A DNA stretch of 64,000 nt from Rhizobium sp. ASV20 (GCF_016429015.1 NZ_JAELTU010000004.1:1-64000), one strand, 5' to 3'; positions 38,091-47,211 are shown, counted from the stretch's first letter. The notes: generated from the letters alone by a model not told the origin. Numbers and translations are program-made.

Positions 38091-38117
38091 AGCATTTCCG
38101 GGAAAGTAGAGACGCTC
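38090..38117. repeat. Rhizobial interspersed short repeat
   Basis: GAGCATTTCCGGGAAAGTAG followed by GACGCTC carries the same GAGC-TTTCCG core as the repeat after pncB, with GAGC/GCTC ends inverted. It follows directly on the hydrolase stop. No function is assigned. Confidence 0.4.
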
Positions 38118-38184
38118 CAGCCCGACAGCCTCCCTTGCGGTTCGGTACTTGATTGTCGCATCGAATCGTAATAATTGAAGTTAC

Positions 38185-38634
38185 ATGAAAAGAGACAGTC
38201 GCCTTTCCTCCGTCCTGCACGCGCTTCTCCATATGGCCGAGCAGGATGGTCCCGTCACCTCGGAGACCCTAGCGCAATGCATGAATACCAATCCGGTGGT
38301 CGTGCGCCGCACCATGGGACTTCTGCGTGAGGTCGGCATCGTCCGCTCCGCCAAAGGGCATACGGGCGGTTGGACGATCGCCGCCGATCTTGGTGCCGTA
38401 ACCCTGCGGCAGTTGCACGAAGCGCTCGGCGAACCCGCTGTCTTCGCCATCGGCAATCGCAACGAAACGCCGGAATGCCTTGTGGAGCAAGCTGTCAATT
38501 CCGTGCTCGACAGCGCCTTCGCCGAGGCCGAGGCGCTGCTGCTCAAGCGTTTTGAAACCGTCACTCTCGCCGATCTCGCCGTCGACTTCGCGCGGCGTCA
38601 TGCGGAATGGCGCGAAAGAAGGACCATGTTATGA
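38185..38634 (+). CDS. Rrf2 family transcriptional regulator
   Basis: A 149-residue winged-helix regulator. The Rrf2 core runs from LSSVLHALLHMAEQ through TNPVVVRRTMGLLREVGIV to the wing SAKGHTGGWTIA. The three clustered Cys that hold an iron-sulfur cluster in IscR or NsrR are absent, so it should sense something else, perhaps through single cysteines. Its last codons overlap the following oxidoreductase gene (ATGA), so it probably regulates that gene and itself. Confidence 0.87.
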   Translation: MKRDSRLSSVLHALLHMAEQDGPVTSETLAQCMNTNPVVVRRTMGLLREVGIVRSAKGHTGGWTIAADLGAVTLRQLHEALGEPAVFAIGNRNETPECLVEQAVNSVLDSAFAEAEALLLKRFETVTLADLAVDFARRHAEWRERRTML

Positions 38635-39512
38635 GACACGACGTTATCGTCATCGGGGGCAGCTACGCCGGAATGGCGGCCGCCCTCCAGCTTATCCGTG
38701 CCCGCCGCAGGGTACTGGTCATCGATGCCGGCAAGCGCCGCAATCGTTTCACCGCGGAGTCCCACGGCTTTCTCGGCCAGGATGGCGTCGATCCGGCGGA
38801 GATTGCCGGCAAGGCGCGCGAGCAGCTTCTCGCCTATCCGACATTGACCTGGGTCGAGGGCAATGCCGAGCGGGCCGAGGGCCAGAAGGATGCTTTTGTT
38901 GTCACGACCGCCGATGGTGCACGCCATGACGGCCGCCGGCTTCTCTTTGCGACCGGCGTGTCCGATACGCTTCCTGCCATCGAAGGTCTTAGCGAACGCT
39001 GGGGCAAAGGCGTCTTCCACTGCCCCTATTGCCACGGCTACGAGCTCGATCAGGGCCGCATCGGCTGCATTGCCACCGGCCCGATGTCGCTGCATCAGGC
39101 GCAGCTACTGCCGGAATGGGGAGAGGTGACATTGTTTCTCAACGGCACATTCGTGCCGGATGAGGCGCAGCGTGCCGATCTCGCCGCTCGTGGCGTAACG
39201 ATCGAGGAAACTCCGGTCGCGAGGTTGGAAGGCAAGGCGGATGTGCGGCTGGCCGATGGTCGCCTGCTGCAATTTGCCGGGCTCTTTACCGCGTCGCAGG
39301 TCGCGCCGGCGAGCCCGATTGCCGAACATCTCGGCTGCAGCATTGAGGCGACGCTTTTTGGAACACAGATCCAGACCGACGCCACGAAGGAAAGCACCAT
39401 CCCCGGCGCTTTCGCCTGTGGCGATGCCGCGCGCATCCCGCATTCGGTAACGCTGGCGGTTGGCGATGGCGCCTGGGCGGGCGCGCAATTGCACCGCTCG
39501 CTCGTGTTTTAA
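38631..39512 (+). CDS. Thioredoxin reductase-like FAD oxidoreductase
   Basis: A 293-residue NAD(P)/FAD-dependent oxidoreductase. The FAD loop is VIGGSYAGMAAA near residue 7. The redox-active pair is CPYC (Cys131, Cys134), and ACGDAARIPH lies near the C-terminus. It is of the short thioredoxin-reductase-like group; the partner is unknown. The ATG at 38631 overlaps the Rrf2 gene stop and is preferred to an earlier in-frame start inside that gene. A hairpin follows the stop. Confidence 0.87.
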   Translation: MRHDVIVIGGSYAGMAAALQLIRARRRVLVIDAGKRRNRFTAESHGFLGQDGVDPAEIAGKAREQLLAYPTLTWVEGNAERAEGQKDAFVVTTADGARHDGRRLLFATGVSDTLPAIEGLSERWGKGVFHCPYCHGYELDQGRIGCIATGPMSLHQAQLLPEWGEVTLFLNGTFVPDEAQRADLAARGVTIEETPVARLEGKADVRLADGRLLQFAGLFTASQVAPASPIAEHLGCSIEATLFGTQIQTDATKESTIPGAFACGDAARIPHSVTLAVGDGAWAGAQLHRSLVF

Positions 39513-39523
39513 GACAGGTTTCG

Positions 39524-39541
39524 GAGGGCGCTTGCGCCCTC
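39524..39541. terminator. Terminator between convergent oxidoreductase and HxlR genes
   Basis: GAGGGCG (39524-39530) pairs with CGCCCTC (39535-39541) around a 4-base loop, followed on the plus strand by TTACTTTTC. It lies between two convergent stops and may serve the oxidoreductase transcript. Confidence 0.6.
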
Positions 39542-40012
39542 TTACTTTTCGTCCGGTACTCTCACGATAACCGTTTCGTCGGGGCCGATGAGCCGGCCGT
39601 CCTGAGTCCTGATGTCGAGGTGCACAGACTGTCCGCTCGCGCGATCCACCAGCAGCGAATGGTCTTCCGCCGGTTCAAAAAGATGGCGCTCGCCGAACTG
39701 GCGCAGCGCCACCATGACCGGGAAGAGATCCTTTCCCATTGCCGTCAGCCGATATTCCATGCGCGCGCCTCCTTCGCTTGTCGGGACAAGCTCCAGGATG
39801 CCGCTCGCTACCAGCGTCTTCAGGCGCTCGGTGAGGATATTCTTGGCAATGCCGAGGCTCTTTTGAAACTCGCCGAAGCGCGTCAGCCCGTCGAAAGCGT
39901 CGCGCACGATCAGCAGCGACCACCAATCGCCGATCACATCCAGTGAGCGCGCGCTCGGGCAGTAATCGCCTTTGAGACTTTTCCGCGCCACCATTCGCCT
40001 AGCCATCTCCAT
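39542..40012 (-). CDS. HxlR family transcriptional regulator
   Basis: A 156-residue winged-helix regulator. The HxlR pattern is clear: a single Cys near the N-terminus (YCPSARSLDVIGDWWSLLIV), then RFGEFQKSLGIAKNILTERL and the wing EYRLTAMGKDLFPV. HxlR proteins often sense electrophiles through that Cys. It is divergent from an MFS exporter, with two similar dyads between them. The C-terminal extension of about 40 residues is longer than in minimal HxlR proteins. Confidence 0.88.
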   Translation of the reverse strand: MEMARRMVARKSLKGDYCPSARSLDVIGDWWSLLIVRDAFDGLTRFGEFQKSLGIAKNILTERLKTLVASGILELVPTSEGGARMEYRLTAMGKDLFPVMVALRQFGERHLFEPAEDHSLLVDRASGQSVHLDIRTQDGRLIGPDETVIVRVPDEK

Positions 40013-40027
40013 TTTTTGCGAGCAAGA

Positions 40028-40086
40028 TTGGTTGCATTATTAAACCAACGATGTTACTCGATATTTGGTTTCGTTATTAAACCGAA
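40028..40086. promoter_or_regulatory. Two HxlR-type operator copies
   Basis: TTGGTT-N9-AACCAA (40028-40048) and TTTGGTTT-N7-AAACCGAA (40064-40086) share the core GGTT-N9-AACC with an internal TTATTA. They are 36 bp apart, in the gap between the divergent HxlR and MFS genes. Repression of both genes is the simplest reading. Confidence 0.65.
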
Positions 40087-40102
40087 ATTACGGGAGCTTG
40101 CA

Positions 40103-41425
40103 ATGACAATCAGGCAAAACGTGCCGCCGGCGGGCGGCGCGAATGATATCCTGCGTCTCGATTCCGATCGGGCGGCCGCCCCCGAAGGCGGACATGGCGA
40201 TCCTTCTTCGGGCGCGACAGGTGGCTCGCCGCTGACGCGCCTGACCATTCTGCTATTTGCTGTCGCCAGTGGCCTGGCGGTGGCCAATGCTTATTTCGCC
40301 CATCCGCTCCTCGATGTTATGGCGGATGACCTCAAGCTCTCGCGCACGGTTGCGGGCCTCATCGTCGGCGCGACGCAGCTTGGTTACGGGCTGGGCTTGA
40401 TCCTGCTGGTGCCGCTGGGTGACCTTGTCGATCGGCGCAAGCTGATCGTCGTACAGTCGATGCTGACGGTGGTCGCCCTGATCTGCGTCAGCGTCTCGAG
40501 CAATGCGACGATGTTGCTGGCTTCCATGGCGGCCGTTGGCTTCCTGGCGGTGGTGACGCAAGCGCTGGTCGCCTATGCCGCGAGCCTTGCGCATCCCTCC
40601 GAGCGCGGCCACATCGTCGGCATGGTGACGAGCGGCATCGTGCTCGGCATTCTCCTGGCGCGAAGCGTTGCCGGAACGCTCACCGATCTCTCCGGCTGGC
40701 GGACGGTCTATATCGTCTCCGCACTGCTGACACTGGTGATCGCCTTCCTGTTGTGGCGTGCCTTGCCGCGGCAGAAGAAAACGCAATCGCGCCTTTCCTA
40801 TACCGGTCTAATCCGTTCTCTGGCGACACTGCTCGTCGAAGAACCTGTCCTGCGCATCCGCGCCGTCATCGCCATGCTGATCTTCGCCAATATCACCACG
40901 CTGCTGGCGCCGCTGGTCTTGCCGCTGACCGCGCCACCTCACTCCATGTCGCACACGGAAGTCGGACTGTTCGGCCTTGCGGGCGCCGCAGGCGCACTCG
41001 GGGCGGTCCGGGCAGGACGCTGGACCGATCGTGGCCACGGTCAGCGTGTCACCGGCATCGCGCTTGCGCTAATGTTGGTTGCCTGGCTACCGATCTCGAT
41101 GCTGGACCATTCGATCTTCTGGCTTGTTGTCGGCGTCCTCGTCATCGATTTCGGCCTGCAGGCGACGCATGTCGCCAATCAGGGCATGATCTATCGCGTC
41201 AGGCCCGACGCGCAAAACCGTCTTACCGCAGCCTATATGGTGTTCTACTCGATCGGCAGCGCCGTCGGCTCGTCGACGTCGACGATCATTTACGCCCATG
41301 CCGGCTGGACAGGCGTCTGCATTTCCGGCGCGGGCATCAGCCTGGCAGCCCTTCTCTTCTGGGCGCTGACCTTGCGGGCAACGCCGGCCATAGCAACGCA
41401 AAAGGTTGGCGGAAATGGTGCCTAA
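40103..41425 (+). CDS. MFS family efflux transporter
   Basis: Major facilitator of 440 residues with about twelve hydrophobic spans. The long hydrophilic N-terminus (about 45 residues) is unusual. The start is the ATG at 40103, preceded by GGGAG; frames further upstream run through the operators. VANAYFAHPLLDVMADDL and the loop LVPLGDLVDRRKLIVV are typical of sugar-efflux or drug-resistance MFS proteins. Divergent from HxlR, which likely represses it. The exported compound is unknown. Confidence 0.85.
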   Translation: MTIRQNVPPAGGANDILRLDSDRAAAPEGGHGDPSSGATGGSPLTRLTILLFAVASGLAVANAYFAHPLLDVMADDLKLSRTVAGLIVGATQLGYGLGLILLVPLGDLVDRRKLIVVQSMLTVVALICVSVSSNATMLLASMAAVGFLAVVTQALVAYAASLAHPSERGHIVGMVTSGIVLGILLARSVAGTLTDLSGWRTVYIVSALLTLVIAFLLWRALPRQKKTQSRLSYTGLIRSLATLLVEEPVLRIRAVIAMLIFANITTLLAPLVLPLTAPPHSMSHTEVGLFGLAGAAGALGAVRAGRWTDRGHGQRVTGIALALMLVAWLPISMLDHSIFWLVVGVLVIDFGLQATHVANQGMIYRVRPDAQNRLTAAYMVFYSIGSAVGSSTSTIIYAHAGWTGVCISGAGISLAALLFWALTLRATPAIATQKVGGNGA

Positions 41426-41464
41426 CGACCGGCCATTTATGGATGCGGGTGGCTGATGCTGATG

Positions 41465-42361
41465 TTAGCGCGTCAGGGTCGCGGGCAGTCCCTCCTCCAG
41501 CAGGGATAGGACTGCTCGTATCCGAGGCGGTATCGGCCTTGTCGCCGGGTAAAGCGCATGCAGATCGAACCCCGGCACGGTAAATCCCGGCAGCAGCCGT
41601 ATCAGCTTGCCGTTCTCAAGATCCTCAGTGCAGACGGGCCGCTGTAAGACGCCGATGCCTGCGCCATCCAGCAGCAGGCTATGCAGTGGCCTCCAGTGGC
41701 TGGTGCTAAGGACGATGTCGATGGCGGCGAGTTCCTCGCGCCGATCCGCGGAAATCAGCGGAAGCCGCCCATTGTTGAAGAGACCGGATACTCGAAGAAA
41801 GGGGTGGTCGATGAGTTCGCCGGGGTTTGTCGGCGCACCATGCTGCTCGATATAGTCTGGCGATGCCACCAGCACGCGGCCGACATGGCCAAGCTTGCGG
41901 GCAATGAAGCTGCCTTCTCCAAGATCACCAAGCCGTAGCGAGATGTCGACGCCCTCCGTCACGGGATCGACGATCCTGTCGTTGAGCACCAGCTCGATCT
42001 TGAGCTGCGGGTGATGCCTGCGCATCTGCAGCAGGACGGAAGGCAGCACGATTTCACCGACGCCGTGCGGCGCTGCTATCCTCAGCGTGCCGCGCAACGA
42101 CTGATCGCCATTGGCAACGGCCACGGCATCGCTCGCAGCGTCGAGAACCTGCTTGCTGCGCTCATAGAAGGCGGTGCCGGTATCGGTAACGGAGAGCCTG
42201 CGCGTATTTCGAAGCAGCAGCCGTGTGCCCAGATATTGCTCCAGCCGATCAATACGCTCGCTGACGGCGGGTTGCCCCATGCCGAGATCGCGGGCGGCGG
42301 CTGACATGCTGCCCCGTTCCACCACCCTGACATAGACGCGCATCGCCACCAGCAAATCCAT
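41465..42361 (-). CDS. LysR family regulator, divergent from AHL lactonase
   Basis: A 298-residue LysR-type regulator starting MDLLVAMRVYVRVVERGSMS. The ATG at 42361 is chosen over an upstream TTG because it matches normal LysR N-termini. The helix-turn-helix is AAARDLGMGQPAVSERIDRLE. A 7-bp dyad lies 11 bp before the start codon. It is divergent from a lactonase of the AttM/BlcC type and is its probable regulator. In Agrobacterium attM is controlled by an unrelated IclR protein, so the control here differs. Confidence 0.87.
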   Translation of the reverse strand: MDLLVAMRVYVRVVERGSMSAAARDLGMGQPAVSERIDRLEQYLGTRLLLRNTRRLSVTDTGTAFYERSKQVLDAASDAVAVANGDQSLRGTLRIAAPHGVGEIVLPSVLLQMRRHHPQLKIELVLNDRIVDPVTEGVDISLRLGDLGEGSFIARKLGHVGRVLVASPDYIEQHGAPTNPGELIDHPFLRVSGLFNNGRLPLISADRREELAAIDIVLSTSHWRPLHSLLLDGAGIGVLQRPVCTEDLENGKLIRLLPGFTVPGFDLHALYPATRPIPPRIRAVLSLLEEGLPATLTR

Positions 42362-42371
42362 GCCGGCAATA

Positions 42372-42388
42372 TATCGGCTCGGCCGATA
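42372..42388. promoter_or_regulatory. Dyad upstream of the LysR gene
   Basis: TATCGGC-TCG-GCCGATA is a perfect 7-bp inverted repeat close to the LysR start and about 95 bp before the lactonase start. It is a candidate autoregulatory LysR site. Confidence 0.5.
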
Positions 42389-42481
42389 AATGTAAGTGGA
42401 CAATACGGTCTAGTGGTCGCCGTGCCGATTGTCGAAACAAGGAGGCGGCATCAACGGCATCTTCGAACAGCAGGCAAGGCG

Positions 42482-43273
42482 ATGAGCGAGATCAGACTAT
42501 ATATGTTTCAGTCCGGCACCCAGAAATGCAAAGTCCATAATATCAGGATGGGCGAGGGGAACGGTGCCGATTATGAAATACCGGTGCCCTGGTTTCTGCT
42601 TACCCATCCTAAGGGCAACGTCATCATCGACGGCGGGCTCGCTGCCGAGGGCCTGGCCGATCCCCGTGCCTATTGGGGCGATGGCGTCGATAGTTACAAG
42701 CCCGTTATGACCGAGGAACAGGGATGCGTTGCGCAACTGGCGAGGCTCGGTCTTTCGCCCGAAGATGTTCGTTTCGTCGTCCTGTCACATCTGCATTCGG
42801 ACCACACCGGAGCCATCGGCCGCTTTCCCAATGCGACCCACATCGTCCAGCGTCGGGAGTATGAATATGCCTTTGCTCCCGATTGGTTTGCCGCCGGCGC
42901 CTATGTGCGCCGCGATTTCGACCGTCCGGGTCTGAAATGGCAATTCCTGCAGGGCGGCGCGACGGACGGCTACGATCTCTACGGCGACGGCGCGCTCAGG
43001 ATGATTTTCACGCCGGGCCATAGCGTCGGTCATCAGTCCTTTCTGCTGCGCCTGCCGAAATCGCGGTCAATTCTGCTGACCGTCGATGCCGCCTACACGC
43101 TGGATCACTGGAATGAGAAGGCCCTTCCCGGCTTCCTCACGTCCACGGTGGAGACGGTACGTTCGGTGCAAAAGCTCCGCATGTTGGCCGAGCAGTCAGG
43201 CGCCATGATCGTCACGGGTCACGATCCCGACGCCTGGCCACAATTCCGGCATGCGCCAGCCTATTACGACTGA
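42482..43273 (+). CDS. attM: N-acyl-homoserine lactonase (AttM/BlcC-like metallo-beta-lactamase fold)
   Basis: A 263-residue dinuclear zinc hydrolase. SHLHSDHTG contains the HxHxDH motif at 103-108. Later ligands are in FTPGHSVGH, LLTVDAAY and VTGHDPDAW. The N-terminus (RLYMFQSGTQKCKVHN), GRFPNATHIVQR and LPGFL-STV-TVRSVQKLR closely resemble Agrobacterium AttM/BlcC, which opens AHL and gamma-butyrolactone rings. The ATG at 42482 fits that family. None of the other blc genes are next to it. Preferred substrate, quorum signal or gamma-lactone, is open. Confidence 0.85.
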   Translation: MSEIRLYMFQSGTQKCKVHNIRMGEGNGADYEIPVPWFLLTHPKGNVIIDGGLAAEGLADPRAYWGDGVDSYKPVMTEEQGCVAQLARLGLSPEDVRFVVLSHLHSDHTGAIGRFPNATHIVQRREYEYAFAPDWFAAGAYVRRDFDRPGLKWQFLQGGATDGYDLYGDGALRMIFTPGHSVGHQSFLLRLPKSRSILLTVDAAYTLDHWNEKALPGFLTSTVETVRSVQKLRMLAEQSGAMIVTGHDPDAWPQFRHAPAYYD

Positions 43274-43390
43274 CGCACGCGCCCGTGGGGAAAGCTCTTT
43301 GCCGATGGTGGCCACACGGGATTGATGGGGCAGCGCAATCCCGCATGATGCGCCGGGGCGTTTGCACATCCCTCAAAGCGTGAGCACGGC

Positions 43391-44392
43391 CTATCCGCCT
43401 AGTTCTTCCTGTACTTCGGACGGGAAGCTGCTGCGCACTTTTCCTGGAGTTGCCCCAGAAGCATTCGCGCTTGCCGTGCTGCCCTCAAAGAATGCTGCCC
43501 GATGCTGGCGAACCCATTCGTCGATGCTTGTCGGCCGGAAATCCTTGAGATCCGGTTCCGGTTCGAACGGTTGCGACAATATCGCATTCGCCTCCTCAGG
43601 ATTGGAGGCGAAGAAGCGGAACTTCGAAGCGACACGCCGCCCCGTTCCCGGCCCCATTGCGGCATCCACATCCCTCTCGAAGTCATCGAGCGGCTGGGCG
43701 CGATAGGCAACTTGGCGTCCCAGCCATAGGCTCATCCGCGCGACGAGCTCCTCGCCTGTCACGCTTTCCGGCCCGGCAATGCGGTGATCACCGGATTGGA
43801 CACCATGGGCGAGCAAGGCCATGGCCGCGCGGGCGCAATCGTCGACCGAAGTCCAGGCGATGCGCTGGGATTCGGCAATCGGTGGCGCGAAAACACCCTC
43901 TTCGACGATATCTTTCCGGGCGGAGGGCTTCAGCAGATTGTCGAGATACATGGTAGGCCGCACGATGGTGAAGTGCAGGCCCGATCGGCGCACAATATCC
44001 TCGATCATCGCATTGGCGACGAAGCTCGGTTCCCCGCAAGGTGCGGGACGACTGGCGCTTGCCAGCTTCAGAACAACGGATTTCAGACCGCATGCGATCG
44101 CAGCCGATACCGCATTCTCCGCCTGGATGCGCATTTCCTCCTGCGATCCGATGGGAATTTGCAGCACGGCATGGGCGATACCGGCGCCGGCGGCGCGCAG
44201 CGAGGCGGGATCGCGAAGATCGCCTTCGGCAAGTTCGACGCCAATGGCCGAGAGCGCCGGGACGCGCTTGCGATCCCGGACAAGCGCCCTGACCTTGAAG
44301 CCCCGGCGAAGTGCGGCGCGAACGACGGCGCCGCCCTGTACGCCAGCGGCGAGATAGACAAGGATGGGCTGGGATTTATCGATGGCAGACAT
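43391..44392 (-). CDS. NmrA-like NAD(P)-binding protein
   Basis: A 333-residue atypical SDR of the NmrA/quinone-oxidoreductase-like group. The N-terminal cofactor loop is degenerate (AAGVQGGAVVRAALRRG), followed by RALVRDR and ELAEGDLRDPASL. TIVRPTMYLDNLL and the C-terminal substrate domain complete it. The last 30 residues are Ser/Ala-rich and poorly ordered. Function is probably redox sensing or reduction of small quinones. It is followed on its upstream side by 246 bp without a credible gene. Confidence 0.78.
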   Translation of the reverse strand: MSAIDKSQPILVYLAAGVQGGAVVRAALRRGFKVRALVRDRKRVPALSAIGVELAEGDLRDPASLRAAGAGIAHAVLQIPIGSQEEMRIQAENAVSAAIACGLKSVVLKLASASRPAPCGEPSFVANAMIEDIVRRSGLHFTIVRPTMYLDNLLKPSARKDIVEEGVFAPPIAESQRIAWTSVDDCARAAMALLAHGVQSGDHRIAGPESVTGEELVARMSLWLGRQVAYRAQPLDDFERDVDAAMGPGTGRRVASKFRFFASNPEEANAILSQPFEPEPDLKDFRPTSIDEWVRQHRAAFFEGSTASANASGATPGKVRSSFPSEVQEELGG

Positions 44393-44638
44393 GAAACTAC
44401 TCCTTCGAGAAAGGCCTGCTGAAGGAGCATCGTCAGATGGCTACCCAACAGACCCAGAACGCGCACGAGGCGCAGGGACCGTCGGGGTATCTCACGCTAA
44501 GCGTGGAATAGAGCTTCTCGCCAAGGAGAAGGGCCTGGGCCTACCGAGACCAAGCCAGCCATTTTCGACAGATGACGTTTACGGCAGACATGCCGTCGGC
44601 GTCAATCGAAAGATGCGAGGCCCGGGCCCGGTCCGCCC

Positions 44639-45277
44639 TTAGCTCTTGCGTGCCACGATGTAAGGACGTTTGTCGTCTCCCTTCGTGGCATGGTTTTCCG
44701 TGGCGAGTATGTCGAATCCCCTCGCGGATATGTGCTGCGCCAATTCCGATCTCCGGAAGACACCAGCATAGGGTGCCTTGCCGATCGCGCGCATCGCCGG
44801 CAGCAGCGCCAGCCGAATGAGCGGGTTCATCTCTCCGACGCAAGGGGTCTTGGAGATGAACAGGCCTCCCTTGGCGAGCAAGCCGTGAATGTGATGAAGC
44901 GTGCCAGGGAGATCACGGACCAGATGCAGATAGTTGAATCCAAGGATGGCGTTGAACTGCTCCGGGCCGGGCGCGATCGTCTCAGTGGTCGCGACCTGGA
45001 AGGCAAGGGCCGGTATCGGCTTGTCGGCATATCGTTCATTGGCGATTGCGATCATCTCTGTGGAGATATCCGTCGCAAGATACTCTCGAACGCCGCCCGC
45101 AAGCTTGAGCGCCGTTGTACCGGTGCCGCAGCCGAGTTCCAGCACTTTGTCGTCCGCGTTCAGCAGGGCGCGGGTGCGGTCGAGTGTCCGCTCATATGCC
45201 GCCTGATCCGCAATCGCGCCCTTGGCGTAGTTGCGTGAGGCTCGATCCCAGAAACGGGCGTCGCTTGCGGTGTTCAT
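44639..45277 (-). CDS. Class I SAM-dependent methyltransferase
   Basis: A 212-residue methyltransferase. The SAM-binding motif I is VLELGCGTGTTAL near residue 45. The acidic loop is ATDISTEMIAIA and a post-motif segment is FNAILGFNYLHLV. The C-terminus is a short lid of small-molecule methyltransferase type. Its substrate cannot be read from sequence. Transcribed on the same strand as the XRE regulator but 64 bp after it. Confidence 0.85.
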   Translation of the reverse strand: MNTASDARFWDRASRNYAKGAIADQAAYERTLDRTRALLNADDKVLELGCGTGTTALKLAGGVREYLATDISTEMIAIANERYADKPIPALAFQVATTETIAPGPEQFNAILGFNYLHLVRDLPGTLHHIHGLLAKGGLFISKTPCVGEMNPLIRLALLPAMRAIGKAPYAGVFRRSELAQHISARGFDILATENHATKGDDKRPYIVARKS

Positions 45278-45341
45278 AAAGATCGACTTCCCCCGTTGTC
45301 GCTCCTTTGCAATTCCCTCCCTCCTGTAACAACAAAAACCG

Positions 45342-46223
45342 TCAGGATCTCAAGGCGTGCCAAGGTCCTCCGGAGACGGCGGAATCCGAAGTGGGAGCTG
45401 AAAGCAGCGATCTGATCCGTTCGGCGTCCTCCGGCGTCGCCGGATTGTAGACGATCATGCTGAGATCCGTTCGTCCATCGACCGAAAAGGCTGAGTATTC
45501 GAACGAGAGCGGGCCGAGAACTGGATGCCGTATGTGCTTGACGGCCTCGGTGTGCGTGCCGGGAACATCGTTATCCCGCCACATGGCTCTGAATTCGGGG
45601 CTCAGGCGGCACATTTCGGCGACGAAAGGCTCGATCTGGGTCGCGGCGCCCGCACGGGCGGAGTCGATGCGGAATGCGCCGAGGGTGAAGCGGGCTACGC
45701 TTTCCCAGTCATACTGAGCGGCGCGGGCGCGTGGATCGAGGAAAATGAAGCGCAGGATATTGCGCTCGTCCGGCGGCAGGGATTCGTAATCGACCAGCAT
45801 GACTCTCGACGCCTGATTCCAGGCGATAACGTCCCAGGTGGCGGTTCTGATAAGGGCCGGGCAGGGCTCTAGAACATCGAGCACGCGCTGCAGCCGCGGC
45901 GTCACGCTATCGTTCCGGCGATAATGCGCCTCGGGCGGACGGCCGAGGCCGAGCAGGAACAGATGCTCCCGCTCCACCTCCGTCAGCATCAGCGCGCGGG
46001 CGATCCGGTCCAGCACGTCGGCAGAGGGCGCGCCGCCGCGGCCTTGTTCCAGCCATGTGTACCATGTCGGACTGATATTGGCGCGCTGCGCCACTTCCTC
46101 ACGCCGCAGTCCGGGCGTCCGCCGCCGCTCCGAAGCAAAGCCGAGGGCAGAAGGGTCGAGTTTGGCCCGCCGGTCCCGCAGATAGGTTCCGAGCGGGTTC
46201 TCTGTGTCGAGCAGATCGGTCAT
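45342..46223 (-). CDS. XRE family regulator with MmyB-like ligand domain
   Basis: A 293-residue regulator. The N-terminal Cro/CI helix-turn-helix has the RTPGLRREEVAQRANISPTW and YTWLEQGR motifs of the MmyB group. The C-terminal domain from about residue 105 is the PAS-like MmyB ligand-binding fold (AWNQASRVML, RFIFLDPRAR). Such regulators control divergent oxidoreductase genes. The divergent neighbour here is an epimerase-like SDR 91 bp away. Confidence 0.88.
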   Translation of the reverse strand: MTDLLDTENPLGTYLRDRRAKLDPSALGFASERRRTPGLRREEVAQRANISPTWYTWLEQGRGGAPSADVLDRIARALMLTEVEREHLFLLGLGRPPEAHYRRNDSVTPRLQRVLDVLEPCPALIRTATWDVIAWNQASRVMLVDYESLPPDERNILRFIFLDPRARAAQYDWESVARFTLGAFRIDSARAGAATQIEPFVAEMCRLSPEFRAMWRDNDVPGTHTEAVKHIRHPVLGPLSFEYSAFSVDGRTDLSMIVYNPATPEDAERIRSLLSAPTSDSAVSGGPWHALRS

Positions 46224-46314
46224 CCTGTTAGTGCTTCTACTATGATAAGGTCACTACTTTACCAGAATAAACGATGCGCTCAGATTTGTCTCCAACGAAA
46301 AAGGAGACTTGTTC

Positions 46315-47211
46315 ATGCGTGTATTCGTGACTGGCGCCACCGGAAACATCGGTTCGAATGTCGTCAGAGAGTTGATTGCGGCCGGGCATCAGGTGCTCGG
46401 TCTTTGCCGGTCCCAGGAAAAGGCGGCGGCGCTTGCTGCCGCCGGTGCCGAGGTTCTTCACGGAACGCTTGAGGACATGGACGTTCTCAAGAGCGGCGCC
46501 TCTCAGTCCGATGGTGTCATCCATCTCGCCTTCAATCACGACTTCTCGAGATTTGCCGAAAATTGCGAGGATGACCGCCGCGTCATCGCAACGCTTGCCA
46601 TGGCGCTCGCAGGGTCCGCACGGCCGCTTGTCATTACCTCGGGAACGCCGATCGCCAACACCGTGCCGGGCGAACCCGCCAAGGAAGACAATGCGATCGT
46701 CGGCTCCGACCGGCATCCTCGAGCAGCTTCCGAGGAGGCGGCGATCCTCGCCAGCGAGATCGGCGTCAACGTCTCGGTTGTACGATTGCCGCAGGTGCAT
46801 GATCCGGTCAGCCAGGGGCTCATTACGCCGTTGATTGAGATATTCCGGCAAAAGGGTGTCTGCGCCTATGTCGGAGACGGGCTTAGCCGCTGGCCGGCTG
46901 CACATTTTTCCGATGTCGCGCGGCTCTATCGCCTCGTTGTCGAACGAGCCGAACCGGGCGCCAGATATCACGCGGTTGCCGAAGAGGGCGTTCCGATGCG
47001 CGATATCGCCGAGACCATCGGTCGGCGCCTGAATCTGCCGGTCAAATCCGTCGACAAGGAAGAAGCCGGGAATTATTTCGGCTGGCTCGCGCTGTTTGCC
47101 GGTCACGACATGCCGGCCTCCAGCGCCAAGACGCGGCAAAAGCTGGGCTGGGAGCCGACCGGCCCGAAGCTGCTCGCCGATCTCGCCGAATTGCGGCTAG
47201 CTGGCGCGTGA
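46315..47211 (+). CDS. NAD-dependent epimerase/dehydratase-like SDR
   Basis: An extended SDR of 298 residues. The ATG at 46315 has AAGGAG eight bases upstream; an earlier TTG is too close to that site. The cofactor loop is VTGATGNIGSNVV at residues 6-18. HLAFNHDF follows. The usual YxxxK is not visible; the region reads RHPRAASEEAA, as in the SDR subgroup found beside MmyB regulators. Divergent from the XRE regulator, its likely controller. Confidence 0.82.
   Translation: MRVFVTGATGNIGSNVVRELIAAGHQVLGLCRSQEKAAALAAAGAEVLHGTLEDMDVLKSGASQSDGVIHLAFNHDFSRFAENCEDDRRVIATLAMALAGSARPLVITSGTPIANTVPGEPAKEDNAIVGSDRHPRAASEEAAILASEIGVNVSVVRLPQVHDPVSQGLITPLIEIFRQKGVCAYVGDGLSRWPAAHFSDVARLYRLVVERAEPGARYHAVAEEGVPMRDIAETIGRRLNLPVKSVDKEEAGNYFGWLALFAGHDMPASSAKTRQKLGWEPTGPKLLADLAELRLAGA

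Noticed and set aside
44364..44642. 92-codon plus-strand frame between the NmrA-like and methyltransferase genes
   Set aside because: It begins inside the NmrA-like gene, lacks a ribosome site and shows no family resemblance. The gap is treated as non-coding.
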